From JAYPWI01 sp038135065 (GTDB lineage: Bacteria; Actinomycetota; Acidimicrobiia; Acidimicrobiales; Poriferisodalaceae): 64,000 bases of DNA. Below, one piece after another: positions 6,126 through 15,104 of the stretch. The DNA lies in contig JAYPWI010000004.1 of assembly GCA_038135065.1 (NCBI GenBank), positions 1 to 64,000 of the forward strand, in the 5' to 3' direction. A model generated the notes under the pieces. The model was not told the origin of the DNA. It ran no database searches and saw only the letters and a list, made by a program, of their open reading frames with translations. The translations under genes were made by a program, and so were the position numbers. Each line of letters starts with the position of its first letter. Position 1 is the first letter of the stretch.

Positions 6126-8786
6126 TCACGCTGTCGGTGTCAATTGCTCGAGCATCAGCCGGGCCACCATCGGTGCGGCGTTCTGGTTTTGTCCGGTGAC
6201 CAGGTTCCCGTCGACCACCCAATGGTTGGCGAGCATGTCACGACGAGCGGTCACGCTCTCGAAGTGCGCTCCGGCGGCCCGCAACTCGCTTTCGGGGTGC
6301 TGGGGGGTCGAGGTGATCCCCAGCTCCCGCACCTGTTTGTCGGTGACTGCGGTGAGGTGGCGGCCCTCCACCAGGGGACGGCCGTCGTCGCCGAGGGCCT
6401 GCAACAGTCCCAGTGGGCCGTGGCACACCCCACCCAGCACGGCCCCTGCCCGGTTCGCTGCGGTGATCTGGTGGCCCAGTTCGGCAGAAGTACCTAGGTC
6501 CCAGGCCGCTCCCCACCCGCCGGCCAGGTAGACGATGTCGTAGGTCGACATGTCGAGATCGGCCACGGCCAGGGAGTCGGTCAAGGCGGTGCGGAGCGAA
6601 GGGTCACCCAGCATCCGGTCGTCGGCCTCGGTGCGGATGGCCGGCTTGAGGGACTGCGGGTCCACGGGGATGACTCCCCCCCGGGGGCTGGCGACGTCGA
6701 CGTGGAGGCCTGCGTCGAGGAAGGCGTAGTAGGGAACGGTTAACTCACTGGCGAACACGCCGGTGGGCCGTCCCACGTCGAGGTGGCCGTGGTTGGTGCC
6801 GATCACCACGGCTCGACGGCCCGGTGCCGTGGTGGCAGGGCTGGCTTGATCGTCGGGGTGGAGGCCGACCCGGCGCAGGAGGGCGCGCACGGCCTTGGCC
6901 GGAGCGGGGGGCCGAGCCGCGGGGCCGGCCCGCCGGGCCTGAGCCCGTTCGTTGATGCGTTCGTTGATGCGCTGGCCGGCCACCTGGCGCACCAGGGCGG
7001 CCGGGGGGAGCAACGGCACCCGCCCGGTGGCGGTCATGGCGCTCACCGCGTAGGGCCAGGGTTCGTTGCGGGCGGGGACGGCTCGGCGCCGTTCGTCGTC
7101 GAGGCGCTGTTGCATCACCGCCATCACGGCCGCCGACCGGTGATCGGTGGCCAGGTTCGTCATCTCGACGGGGTCGGCCGTCAGGTCGTACAGCTCCCAC
7201 TGGTCGGGCAGCACCTCGGTGCGCCACCTCGGCCCTCCCAGCCCGTCGCTGGCCAGTTGACGGACCCCGGGTTCGGTCCATACGTCGGGGTCGTCGAAGC
7301 TGCGAACCAGCTTCCACAGGTGACCCTCCCCGCCCGGTGCCGCATCGTCGGTGACTCGGGCCACGATGCCCTCGACGTTGGTTGCCACATGGGCCGGCAC
7401 GTTGATGCGCAAGGGACCGGGTGCGTCGTCGGCCCGCCCGAAAGCTCGCGCCATGCCGCTGGCCCCGGTGTCGCCCTCGGGCATGTTGTCCCTGGTCACC
7501 AGGTACACGACCCGGCTGACATCAGGGTCCTCCCCGTCGACGGTGGGCATGAGGTTGCGCCCGGGCAGGGGGTGGACCTCGGTGAAGGTGTCGGTCAGCT
7601 GCGCCCCCACCGCAACGGGGTCGATACCGGCTGCGGCGAGCAGGGTGGGCACGATGTCGACATGGGAGGTGGGCTCGGTGATCAGCCGAGCCGTCGTCGC
7701 AGCTGATCCGACCCGAGCGATGGACAACGGCACTCTGGTCGACTCGTCGTAGAGCTGGAACCACTTCTGGTGCAGGCCCCCGTGGGACCCCAACAGCTCG
7801 CCGTGGTCGGCGGTACGGACGATCACCGCCTCGCCGGTCGTGCCATCGGTGACTGCTCGACGCACCCGATCGATGGGGGTGTCCACCGCTGCGTGGAGTT
7901 GGTAGTACAGCTCTCGGTAACGCTCGTGATGGTTGCGGTACACGGCCTCGACCATGGCCGCTGGGCCGTAGCAGGAGGGGTACGCGGCCCGGTAGGCGAT
8001 CTGGGCTGCCGGCTTGGTGCGGAGGTCCTCGAAGTCCGACGGCGCCATGGGCACCTCGGGCACGGTCAGCCGGGCCAGCCCATCGGGCATTCCCCGCCGC
8101 ATCCACATGGGGAACAGGACGATGTCGTGGGGGTTCACGAAGCTGGCCACGAGGAGAAACGGTCGAGCCGCGTCTGGGTCACCGGCCCGTCGCCGGGCGT
8201 AGCGGTCTTCGATCCAGGCCACCGTGCGGTCGGCGATGAGGGGGTCGCGGGCCAGCCCGGAGTTGGCGAACAGCCCGCCGTGGGGTTCGGGACCGACCCA
8301 GCCGGAGAACCCGTACGGACCCAGTGGATCGGCCTCGAGGTACCGCTCCACGTTCTCGCTGAGCACCTTGCCGTCGGCGGTGTTGGTGGCAAGCGGCGCA
8401 CCGTCGACGGCGTGGAGATCGGCGTGGCTGATGTGCCACTTGCCGTCGTAGTGGGTGTCGTACCCGCTGGCTCGGAACCAGTTGCCGAGGGTGGGGACCT
8501 CGCCCGCGGGAAGCCAGCGCATCCGTGAGTCGTCGGCCATCTTGCCCAAGCCATCGGTCTGGGTGACGCCATGCAGGTCGGGGTACTGCCCGGTGAACAG
8601 GGTGGGCCGGCTGGGCACACAGGCCAGTGATCCCGTGTAGTGGCGGTCGAAGCGGACGGCGTGGTCGTCGAACCACCGGGAACCGGGCAGTGAGCGTCGC
8701 CACTGCGTGAGCTCGTCGCTCTCGTAGGAGGGAGCTGCTCGTTCCTCGTCGGTCATGATGATGATGACATCGGGTCGGTCGGTCAT
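6126..8786 (-). CDS. Sulfatase fused to a DJ-1/PfpI domain
   Basis: 886 residues from ATG 8786, which overlaps the stop of the upstream SRPBCC gene as ATGA; an in-frame extension upstream is shadow of that gene. Residues 1 to about 600 are an alkaline-phosphatase-fold sulfatase: metal-binding MTDEE near residue 11 and the active-site signature CVPSR (Cys56-Arg60), where the Cys would be converted to formylglycine, plus a later ADHGELLGSHG metal/loop motif. After a basic Ala/Pro-rich linker, the last 230 residues form a DJ-1/PfpI class I glutamine-amidotransferase-like domain with nucleophile elbow GGVCHGP (Cys788-His789). No signal peptide, so apparently cytosolic. Substrate unknown. The fusion is unusual; both halves keep their catalytic Cys. 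Confidence 0.88.
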   Translation of the reverse strand: MTDRPDVIIIMTDEERAAPSYESDELTQWRRSLPGSRWFDDHAVRFDRHYTGSLACVPSRPTLFTGQYPDLHGVTQTDGLGKMADDSRMRWLPAGEVPTLGNWFRASGYDTHYDGKWHISHADLHAVDGAPLATNTADGKVLSENVERYLEADPLGPYGFSGWVGPEPHGGLFANSGLARDPLIADRTVAWIEDRYARRRAGDPDAARPFLLVASFVNPHDIVLFPMWMRRGMPDGLARLTVPEVPMAPSDFEDLRTKPAAQIAYRAAYPSCYGPAAMVEAVYRNHHERYRELYYQLHAAVDTPIDRVRRAVTDGTTGEAVIVRTADHGELLGSHGGLHQKWFQLYDESTRVPLSIARVGSAATTARLITEPTSHVDIVPTLLAAAGIDPVAVGAQLTDTFTEVHPLPGRNLMPTVDGEDPDVSRVVYLVTRDNMPEGDTGASGMARAFGRADDAPGPLRINVPAHVATNVEGIVARVTDDAAPGGEGHLWKLVRSFDDPDVWTEPGVRQLASDGLGGPRWRTEVLPDQWELYDLTADPVEMTNLATDHRSAAVMAVMQQRLDDERRRAVPARNEPWPYAVSAMTATGRVPLLPPAALVRQVAGQRINERINERAQARRAGPAARPPAPAKAVRALLRRVGLHPDDQASPATTAPGRRAVVIGTNHGHLDVGRPTGVFASELTVPYYAFLDAGLHVDVASPRGGVIPVDPQSLKPAIRTEADDRMLGDPSLRTALTDSLAVADLDMSTYDIVYLAGGWGAAWDLGTSAELGHQITAANRAGAVLGGVCHGPLGLLQALGDDGRPLVEGRHLTAVTDKQVRELGITSTPQHPESELRAAGAHFESVTARRDMLANHWVVDGNLVTGQNQNAAPMVARLMLEQLTPTA

Positions 8787-9244
8787 CGAGCGTCTCCGTC
8801 GCCGGTGAGTGTGGTGGTGGCTGCTTGTGAGAGCCCAGCGACCATGAACCCGGCGGCCAGGGACATCCGTTCCAACACCTTGCGAGCCACCAAAGCCTTG
8901 ACGGGATTGACACCGGTATCGAGCGCGGTGGTGAGCCGAACCCGGGTGCCGTCGCCCGACGGGGTGAGCTCCCATGTGGTGACGGGGATCCCGGCCATGG
9001 GGGGGAGGCCCTCGACCGTGTAGGTGAGGAGGCGTCCCGGCTTCCAGGTGGTGACCCTTTCGAGGAGGGTCTGGCGGGCGATCTGGACCCTTCGGGTCGC
9101 ACCAACCCCATCACCCTGAGCGGTGGTCAGGCACGAATGTCCGACCAGGGGAACCCACTGCGAGATTGCGCCGAAATCGGCCAGTACGGCCCACACGGCC
9201 GCCGGCGGGGCGTCGATCTCGATCGTCTGCTCGATCTGGCTCAT
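8783..9244 (-). CDS. SRPBCC (polyketide cyclase/START-like) protein
   Basis: 153 residues starting MSQIEQTIEIDAPPAAVW, the usual opening of the SRPBCC ligand-binding fold. GAISQWVPLV and the C-terminal helix after GVNPVKALVARKVLERM also fit. ATG 9244 has a GAGG ribosome-binding site seven bases upstream, which decides it over the GTG at 9265. The stop overlaps the sulfatase start (ATGA), so the two are translationally coupled. These proteins bind hydrophobic ligands or act as cyclases or dehydratases; which applies here is not visible. Confidence 0.82.
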   Translation of the reverse strand: MSQIEQTIEIDAPPAAVWAVLADFGAISQWVPLVGHSCLTTAQGDGVGATRRVQIARQTLLERVTTWKPGRLLTYTVEGLPPMAGIPVTTWELTPSGDGTRVRLTTALDTGVNPVKALVARKVLERMSLAAGFMVAGLSQAATTTLTGDGDAR

Positions 9245-9375
9245 GGGGAACCTCGGTACCTGCACGGGGTTGGTATCGGCGACCAGGACATAGTGGCATA
9301 GAGACTGTCATAACCAGCTGTGGGGCCCCGACCTCAAAGGGGTGCGGAATCTGCTGCTGTGTCACAGGGTCTTCC

Positions 9376-9381
9376 TACGGT
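9376..9381 (+). promoter_or_regulatory. -10 element TACGGT of leaderless exonuclease gene
   Basis: TACGGT lies seven bases before ATG 9389, and no Shine-Dalgarno sequence is present there. This supports a leaderless transcript and that start codon. Confidence 0.45.
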
Positions 9382-9388
9382 GGCTTCG

Positions 9389-10648
9389 ATGGACTCGACG
9401 CCGCCCACCCACTGCATCGTGCACGCCGCCGACCTTCATCTCGGCGCCCCGCTCGAGTCGCTCGGCCGCCGTGTCGCAGGGGCCCGGGCCGACTACCTGC
9501 GGGAGCTGGCTGCAACGGCCTTCGACCGGCTGATCGACCTGGTGCTCGACCAGCAGGCAGTCGCGCTCGTGTTGGCCGGTGACGTGTACGACGATGCGGA
9601 GCGGGAGATGCGCGCCCAACTTCGCTTCCGGCGCGGCCTCGACAGGCTGGCCGAAGCCGCGATCCCCGTCTTCATCGTGCACGGCAACCACGACCCGCTC
9701 GTCGTGGGGCGCCGCAGAGCGGCTGGCCTGCCCGACAACGTCACCGTGTTCGATCCCGGTCAGGTGGGAGTTCGCGAGGTCGAGCTGGGCGACGGGTCGG
9801 CCCTGTCGATCGCCGGGGTCAGCTTCGGCACGCAGGCCGAGCACGACAACCTGGCCAGGCGCTTCCACGGGCTCGATGTCGATCCCCGGCGCTCGGTAGG
9901 CGTGCTGCACACCAACCTGGGCGGCACCGCCGGCCACGACAACTACGCCCCCTGCTCGACTGACGATCTGATGGGGGCGCCGATCGGGTACTGGGCGCTC
10001 GGCCACATCCACAAGCGCACGGTGGGTCAGCTCGAGCCTGGTCGTTGGTACGCCTACTCCGGCAATCTCCAAGGTCGAAGCGCGAAGCTCACCGAGTGCG
10101 GGCCGAAAGGGGCGCTGGTCGTCCCGCTGACCGATCAGGGATTCGACGAGCCGGTGTTCCATGCCTGTGACGCTGTCCGGTTCGCCCGCGTCGACGTCGA
10201 CCTCGGCGAGGCGACCGACGTCTACGACGCGATGGAGATGGTCGCACTGCGCATCGGTGTCGAGACCGATCGCGCCGATGGGCGACCCGTCGTGGTCCGT
10301 GTTCGCCTGGTGGGCGCAACCGCCGTGCACGGCGACCTCGCAGCGGTCGACGACCTGACCGCAGCACTACGAGATCACTGTGTCGACGTGGTTGGTGACG
10401 GCGACATCATCGGGTCGGAGTTGGCCACCCGGATCGCGGTCGATCGGGGTCAATTGCTGGCTCGCGACGATCTCCTCTCCGAGCTGCTGGCCACCATCGA
10501 TGTGCTGGCCGAGGATCCCGAGGCCCTCGAGCAACGCCTGGCGCCCATGGACGAGCTGGTTCGCCAGCACCTCGGTGCCGACGTGGATCCCCTGACACTG
10601 CTCGCCGAGGCCGAGCGGCTCCTCATCGATCACCTGGGGGCCCAGTGA
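9389..10648 (+). CDS. SbcD/YhaO-like DNA repair metallophosphatase
   Basis: About 419 residues from ATG 9389; upstream in-frame GTG 9320 is less likely because a -10-like hexamer sits right before 9389. The calcineurin-like phosphoesterase motifs appear in order: HAADLHLG, GDVYDD, HGNHDP, then ALGHIHKR. This is the nuclease arm of SbcD/Mre11/YhaO proteins, which use two metal ions. The last four bases overlap the start of the ATPase gene (GTGA). Together they should form a DNA-end-processing complex of the SbcCD or YhaO-YhaN type. Confidence 0.88.
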   Translation: MDSTPPTHCIVHAADLHLGAPLESLGRRVAGARADYLRELAATAFDRLIDLVLDQQAVALVLAGDVYDDAEREMRAQLRFRRGLDRLAEAAIPVFIVHGNHDPLVVGRRRAAGLPDNVTVFDPGQVGVREVELGDGSALSIAGVSFGTQAEHDNLARRFHGLDVDPRRSVGVLHTNLGGTAGHDNYAPCSTDDLMGAPIGYWALGHIHKRTVGQLEPGRWYAYSGNLQGRSAKLTECGPKGALVVPLTDQGFDEPVFHACDAVRFARVDVDLGEATDVYDAMEMVALRIGVETDRADGRPVVVRVRLVGATAVHGDLAAVDDLTAALRDHCVDVVGDGDIIGSELATRIAVDRGQLLARDDLLSELLATIDVLAEDPEALEQRLAPMDELVRQHLGADVDPLTLLAEAERLLIDHLGAQ

Positions 10649-13551
10649 GCGAACGACGACTGGCCATCGAAGAGGTCGAGGTCACCACGTTCGGCGGGCT
10701 CAGCGACTGTCGGCTCGCCCTGCCGTCGGAGGGGCTCGTAGCCGTCTACGGCCCCAACGAGAGCGGGAAGTCGACCCTGACGGAGCTGATGTCGTGGCTG
10801 TTGTGCGGGCCACACGGTACGGCGTCGGGGGCCCAGCGGTTCGGTGACTACCAAGCGACCATCGGCGGCATCATGACCGGCACTCTGGGGGCCGAGCCCT
10901 TCCGTGCAGTCGGAAATTTCAAGGTCAGCCAGCGGGGAGCCCCGAACAGCGATGGGCTCACCATCTCCCACCAGGGCCAGCTGGACCTCGACCAATGGCT
11001 GGCCCTCCTCGGTGGGTTCGATCACACCGTCCTGGGTGGCATCTATCGCTGGTGGGGAGAAGACCTGCACGACGGAGATGCCGTGGCCGTCCGACTCGAG
11101 CAGGCCGCTCGGGGGGCCCATGCCGGGGCGGGCAACGCGGTGACCGCCCTTGCCGGCCTGGAGGCCCGATCGTCGGCTCTCCTCGGTCCCGCTCGCAACG
11201 CGGGCCCTGAGACCATGCGCGGCCTGGTGCTGGCCCTGCGAACCAATCGGCAGCGACTTCGTGCGGCGCAGGACAACGTCAAGTCCTTCGACAGGTGCGC
11301 TGCGCAGATCCAAGAGGCAGAACGGCGCCGCGACGAGCTGCGCTCGCAGCACTCGGCAGCACAGCAGCAGCGTTTACGTGTCGACAAGGTCGTCGATGCG
11401 CGGGTCCGACAGGACGATCTGGCCGGCGCCCTCGAAACCCTGGACGCCATGGTCGAACCCGCTGCTGAGTGGGTGGAGGCCGCGACCCGCCTGACAGAGC
11501 TGTCCGGTTTGGTCGAGACACTCCACGACCTGGACGACCAATGCGGCAACGCAGCGGGTCGACTGCAGGCTCACCTCCAGGCGAACCACCTCGATGCAGA
11601 TGTGATCGGGACCGTGTCGGTGACCACCGCCACCGTGGCCGTTGCCGGCAGGGTGGCCGGTCGTCTCACTTCCGAACAGGCCGAACTGCACGACGCCGAA
11701 CTCCTCGTCGAGGAGGCCGAGCGCCGCCTGAACGACGCAGCGGCTGCGGCGAGGTCGTCCTGCGAACTGGCGGGGACGACGGTCGGCGACGTACCGGAGC
11801 GTCTGGCAGATGCAGCCGTGCAGGCCGGTCTCACCGCGGCCTTGCAACGGTGGAGCGAGGCATGGGCTGCCGCCGATCGGGTCAGGGCCGATGTGACCCG
11901 GCGGGTCACCGAGAACGACCTTGCTGCGTCCCGCCAAGGCGCTGCCCGGTCGGCATGGGAAGGTCTGGGTCTGGGCGTCACCGCCGAGCAGTGGATGGGG
12001 AGAGGAGCCACCGCCCAGCCGACAGGTGGCGGTGCTCGCCCCCAGCTGTGGTGGGCTGTCCCTGTTGCGGTGTCTGCGGTCACGTTCCTGGCGTTCGCTG
12101 TTGGCGTCTGGCCAGTTGGCGTGGGTGCCGGGCTCGCCGCCGCCCTGGCCTGGTGGCTGGCCGCTCGGCAAGGGAGCGAAGCAGGCACGGGCCCGGTTCC
12201 CGAAGCACTGGATCACGTCAGGGCGCTTGCCGAGGAGGTGTTCGCTGCTCAGGAGCAGCTGCGCACGGCGGCCGCCGAGCTCGAGCGAGCCCGAGGGCTA
12301 CTGGACGAGGCAGATGCAACCTCGGTCGAACTGGGGGCCAGGGTCGCCGAGCGGTGGAGCGATCTGGGTCGTTCCGCTCCGGGGGATCCCCAGCAGGGAT
12401 CCGAGGCACTGGCTGGCCTGGTGGAGGCTGCAACCGCACTCCTCCGCGAATCCGCCGAGCAGAGAGCCACTGACGCATCACATGCTGCGGCGGCTCGTCG
12501 ACGAGCGACGGTGGAGGCCAGCCGTGAAGAGCTCGCCCGCCTGCTCGAGTCGTGCGGCCTGTCGCGTGACATCGAACCTGCCGCAGTGACCAGCCTGCTC
12601 GATGCCCATCAGGTCGCCGGCGAACTGCACGCGGAGAGCCGCCGTCTCGAAGACGAACGGGTTGGCCGTATCGCTGCCATGAACGAACTCCTTGCTCCCA
12701 TCGCGGAGCAGACCGCGGGTTGGAGCCGCCAGCGCATCGTCGAGCGGCTCCGCGAGGTCGCGACGGCGCAGACCTCATGGCTCGAGGCAACGGCGAGCGT
12801 CGCCGATGCCCGGAGCCTGTTGGATGCCGTGCTGGGCGACGACCCCGCGGTGCGCAGCTTGATGGACCAGGCGCTGTCAGATGATGAACTCGCCGCTCGA
12901 AGCAGGACGATCGAAGACGACCTGAACGCACTCGACGCCGAGCTCGCTCGGGTCAGCGAGGACATCGGTCGGATGCGAGACGAGCTGGCCGAACTCGAAC
13001 GGGCCGATGAGGTCGGGCGCGTTCGGCTGGACGTGGGTACCGACATCGAGGCCAGCGAACTACTCGCTCGGGAGATGGCATCGACCGCGTTGGCTCGGGT
13101 CCTGCTCGAAGAGGTGTCCGATCGGTACGTGCGGGAGAACCAGCCGGTGATCGTTCAGCGCGCCCAGGATCTTGCCTGCCGAGTGACCGATCAGTGGACC
13201 GGACTGGCTGTGCTCCCCGACTCGTCGGGGTCACCGGTGCTGTGTGTCCGTCACCAATCCGGTCGGGATGTTCCGGCGTCCCGGTTGTCCACCGGGGCGA
13301 GGGCCCTGCTGTACCTGGCCTTCCGGATTGCCCTGGCCGATCATGACGCCGATCGCCGGCAGGTGCGCCTTCCCCTGCTCTGTGACGACCCATTGGTGCA
13401 CTTCGACGATGATCGGGCGGCGGCTGTCGTGCCGCTGCTGACCGAGGCGGCAGCGGCCGGGCACCAGGTCCTGGTGTTCACGTGTCATGAGCGCACGGCC
13501 GACGCCATCGAGGCGGCTGGCGGTGCGCTGGTACAACTCAACGCAGTCTGA
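10645..13551 (+). CDS. YhaN-like SMC/SbcC-type ATPase with central membrane segment
   Basis: 968 residues. Walker A is GPNESGKS (36-43). Long heptad-rich coiled coils run on both sides of the centre. The C-terminus has a LSTGARALLYLA signature and Walker B in LLCDDPLVHFDDDR. Around residues 467-510 there are two adjacent hydrophobic spans (from LWWAVPVAVSAVTFLAF through AALAWWLAARQG), where SbcC and Rad50 have a CxxC zinc hook instead. Such a central membrane hairpin is characteristic of YhaN, not SbcC, so YhaN is the better comparison. Start GTG overlaps the nuclease gene stop; the two form an operon. Likely role: DNA end or membrane-associated DNA processing. Confidence 0.87.
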   Translation: MSERRLAIEEVEVTTFGGLSDCRLALPSEGLVAVYGPNESGKSTLTELMSWLLCGPHGTASGAQRFGDYQATIGGIMTGTLGAEPFRAVGNFKVSQRGAPNSDGLTISHQGQLDLDQWLALLGGFDHTVLGGIYRWWGEDLHDGDAVAVRLEQAARGAHAGAGNAVTALAGLEARSSALLGPARNAGPETMRGLVLALRTNRQRLRAAQDNVKSFDRCAAQIQEAERRRDELRSQHSAAQQQRLRVDKVVDARVRQDDLAGALETLDAMVEPAAEWVEAATRLTELSGLVETLHDLDDQCGNAAGRLQAHLQANHLDADVIGTVSVTTATVAVAGRVAGRLTSEQAELHDAELLVEEAERRLNDAAAAARSSCELAGTTVGDVPERLADAAVQAGLTAALQRWSEAWAAADRVRADVTRRVTENDLAASRQGAARSAWEGLGLGVTAEQWMGRGATAQPTGGGARPQLWWAVPVAVSAVTFLAFAVGVWPVGVGAGLAAALAWWLAARQGSEAGTGPVPEALDHVRALAEEVFAAQEQLRTAAAELERARGLLDEADATSVELGARVAERWSDLGRSAPGDPQQGSEALAGLVEAATALLRESAEQRATDASHAAAARRRATVEASREELARLLESCGLSRDIEPAAVTSLLDAHQVAGELHAESRRLEDERVGRIAAMNELLAPIAEQTAGWSRQRIVERLREVATAQTSWLEATASVADARSLLDAVLGDDPAVRSLMDQALSDDELAARSRTIEDDLNALDAELARVSEDIGRMRDELAELERADEVGRVRLDVGTDIEASELLAREMASTALARVLLEEVSDRYVRENQPVIVQRAQDLACRVTDQWTGLAVLPDSSGSPVLCVRHQSGRDVPASRLSTGARALLYLAFRIALADHDADRRQVRLPLLCDDPLVHFDDDRAAAVVPLLTEAAAAGHQVLVFTCHERTADAIEAAGGALVQLNAV

Positions 13552-13598
13552 GCCGTGTCGTCGGGCTGGCGAGGCTGATGCACCGTTCACTGACGGCC

Positions 13599-13604
13599 TA
13601 AGTT
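13599..13604 (+). promoter_or_regulatory. Possible -10 element TAAGTT before the FAD oxidoreductase
   Basis: TAAGTT lies 40 bases before the start codon, leaving room for a short leader with the GAGGGG ribosome-binding site. No clear -35 is seen. Confidence 0.3.
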
Positions 13605-13643
13605 GCCCACAGGGGCGACATCGCAGGAGCGAAGAGGGGTGGC

Positions 13644-14957
13644 ATGAACGACCAGCCGGGCGCAGCGTCCGACCACGCCATCGTGGTGGGGGCCGGGGTC
13701 ATCGGTTCGGCCATCGCATTGGAACTGCAGCGCGGTGGCTACCAGGTGACCGTGGTCGACCAGGGTGAGGCGGTGGGAGGGGGATCGACCAGCGCAAGTT
13801 CGTCGATCATCCGGTTCACCTACTCCACCCTCGACGGCGTGGCCGCCTCCTGGGAGGCGATGCACATGTGGGCGTCGTGGGCCGACCACCTCGGGGAGGT
13901 CGACGGTCCACTCTGTCGATTCCACCGGGTGGGCATGCTCCACCTTCCGGGGCCCGACGACGATCTCGGCCCGATGTGCGACCACTTCGATCAGGTCGGG
14001 GTCGGCTACGAGATGCTCGGACCCGAGGAGATCACGGCCCGCTTCCCCGCCGTGGACGTCGGGCGGTTCCATCCACCCCGATCGCTCGACGACGAGCAGT
14101 TCTTCGACCCACCCCAGGGTGTGGTCAGCGGTCTCTTCATGCCCGATGCCGGATTCGTGGACGATCCCCAACTAGCGGCCACCAACCTCATGACTGCTGC
14201 GCAGCGTCACGGCGCTGCCCTTCGGCTGCGTTCGGAGGTGGTCGCTGTGCTGCGCAACGGTCAGCAGGTCACCGGGGTGCGCCTGGTTGGCGGTGAGGAG
14301 CTGCCCGCTCGGGTCGTGGTCAATGCCGCCGGGCCATGGAGCAACAGGCTCAACGGGTTGGCGGGAGTAGCTGACGACATGGCCATCTCCGGACGCCCCA
14401 TGCGCCAGACCGTCACGGCCGCCCCCGCACCGCCCACCTTCGGGGTGGGAAGCGGGGGCACCGTCGTCGCCGACGTGGACCTGGGCTCGTATTTCCGTCC
14501 CCAGCCGGGCGGCGCCCTCGTCATGGGCGGGGTAGAGGCCCCCTGTGATCCCCTCGAATGGGTTGATGATCCCGCGGAATTCGGCTTCCTCCCCGACCCC
14601 CAGGTGGGCGAGGTGGTCACCCTCCGGGTGGCTCGGCGGATCCCGGATCTGGGGGTGCCGCTGGGGCCGACCGGTCTCGCCCACTTCTACGACGTCACCC
14701 CCGACTGGACGCCGGTGTACGACCGGACCGTGCTCGACGGGTTCTTCGTGGCCGTGGGCACGTCGGGCAACCAGTTCAAGAACGCCCCCCTCGTCGGGGT
14801 GATGATGAAAGAGCTGATCGATGCCTGCCGGGCCGGGCACGACCACGATCGGGAGCCCGTGGTCGTCATCGGACCGCACACAGGCCTGCCGATCGGTTTG
14901 GGGCAGTTCTCCCGTCACCGGGACCTCGCATCGACCAGCGGCACTGTCATGGGGTGA
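13644..14957 (+). CDS. FAD-dependent amine/amino-acid oxidoreductase (DAO family)
   Basis: 437 residues. The N-terminus has the Rossmann FAD motif GAGVIG (GxGxxG) followed by an acidic residue at the end of the second strand (VTVVD). VVVNAAGPWSNRL is the conserved DAO-family FAD-contact segment, and a C-terminal GTSGNQFKNAPLVG closes the cofactor site. Relatives include sarcosine oxidase and dimethylglycine dehydrogenase. A strong ribosome-binding site (GAAGAGGGG) precedes the ATG. It lies upstream of two CoA-transferases and an oxoprolinase-type enzyme, suggesting breakdown of an N-substituted amino acid, but this is inference. Confidence 0.83.
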   Translation: MNDQPGAASDHAIVVGAGVIGSAIALELQRGGYQVTVVDQGEAVGGGSTSASSSIIRFTYSTLDGVAASWEAMHMWASWADHLGEVDGPLCRFHRVGMLHLPGPDDDLGPMCDHFDQVGVGYEMLGPEEITARFPAVDVGRFHPPRSLDDEQFFDPPQGVVSGLFMPDAGFVDDPQLAATNLMTAAQRHGAALRLRSEVVAVLRNGQQVTGVRLVGGEELPARVVVNAAGPWSNRLNGLAGVADDMAISGRPMRQTVTAAPAPPTFGVGSGGTVVADVDLGSYFRPQPGGALVMGGVEAPCDPLEWVDDPAEFGFLPDPQVGEVVTLRVARRIPDLGVPLGPTGLAHFYDVTPDWTPVYDRTVLDGFFVAVGTSGNQFKNAPLVGVMMKELIDACRAGHDHDREPVVVIGPHTGLPIGLGQFSRHRDLASTSGTVMG

Positions 14958-15104
14958 GATCGCGTCCTACCTGCGACGACAGCGAAAAAACACCCCGCCC
15001 AGCCAGGGAAATCTCCGGTGTCATTGAACCCGATCGTGTGAGATCATGTCCGGGCAATGTCACAACCCGTGGCGGCGCACCGAAACGCAGGGGGAAGAGT
15101 TCAG

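Noticed and set aside
8787..8975. 63-codon upstream extension of the sulfatase frame
   Set aside because: It overlaps the SRPBCC gene, is basic and His-rich, and ATG 8786 overlaps the SRPBCC stop.
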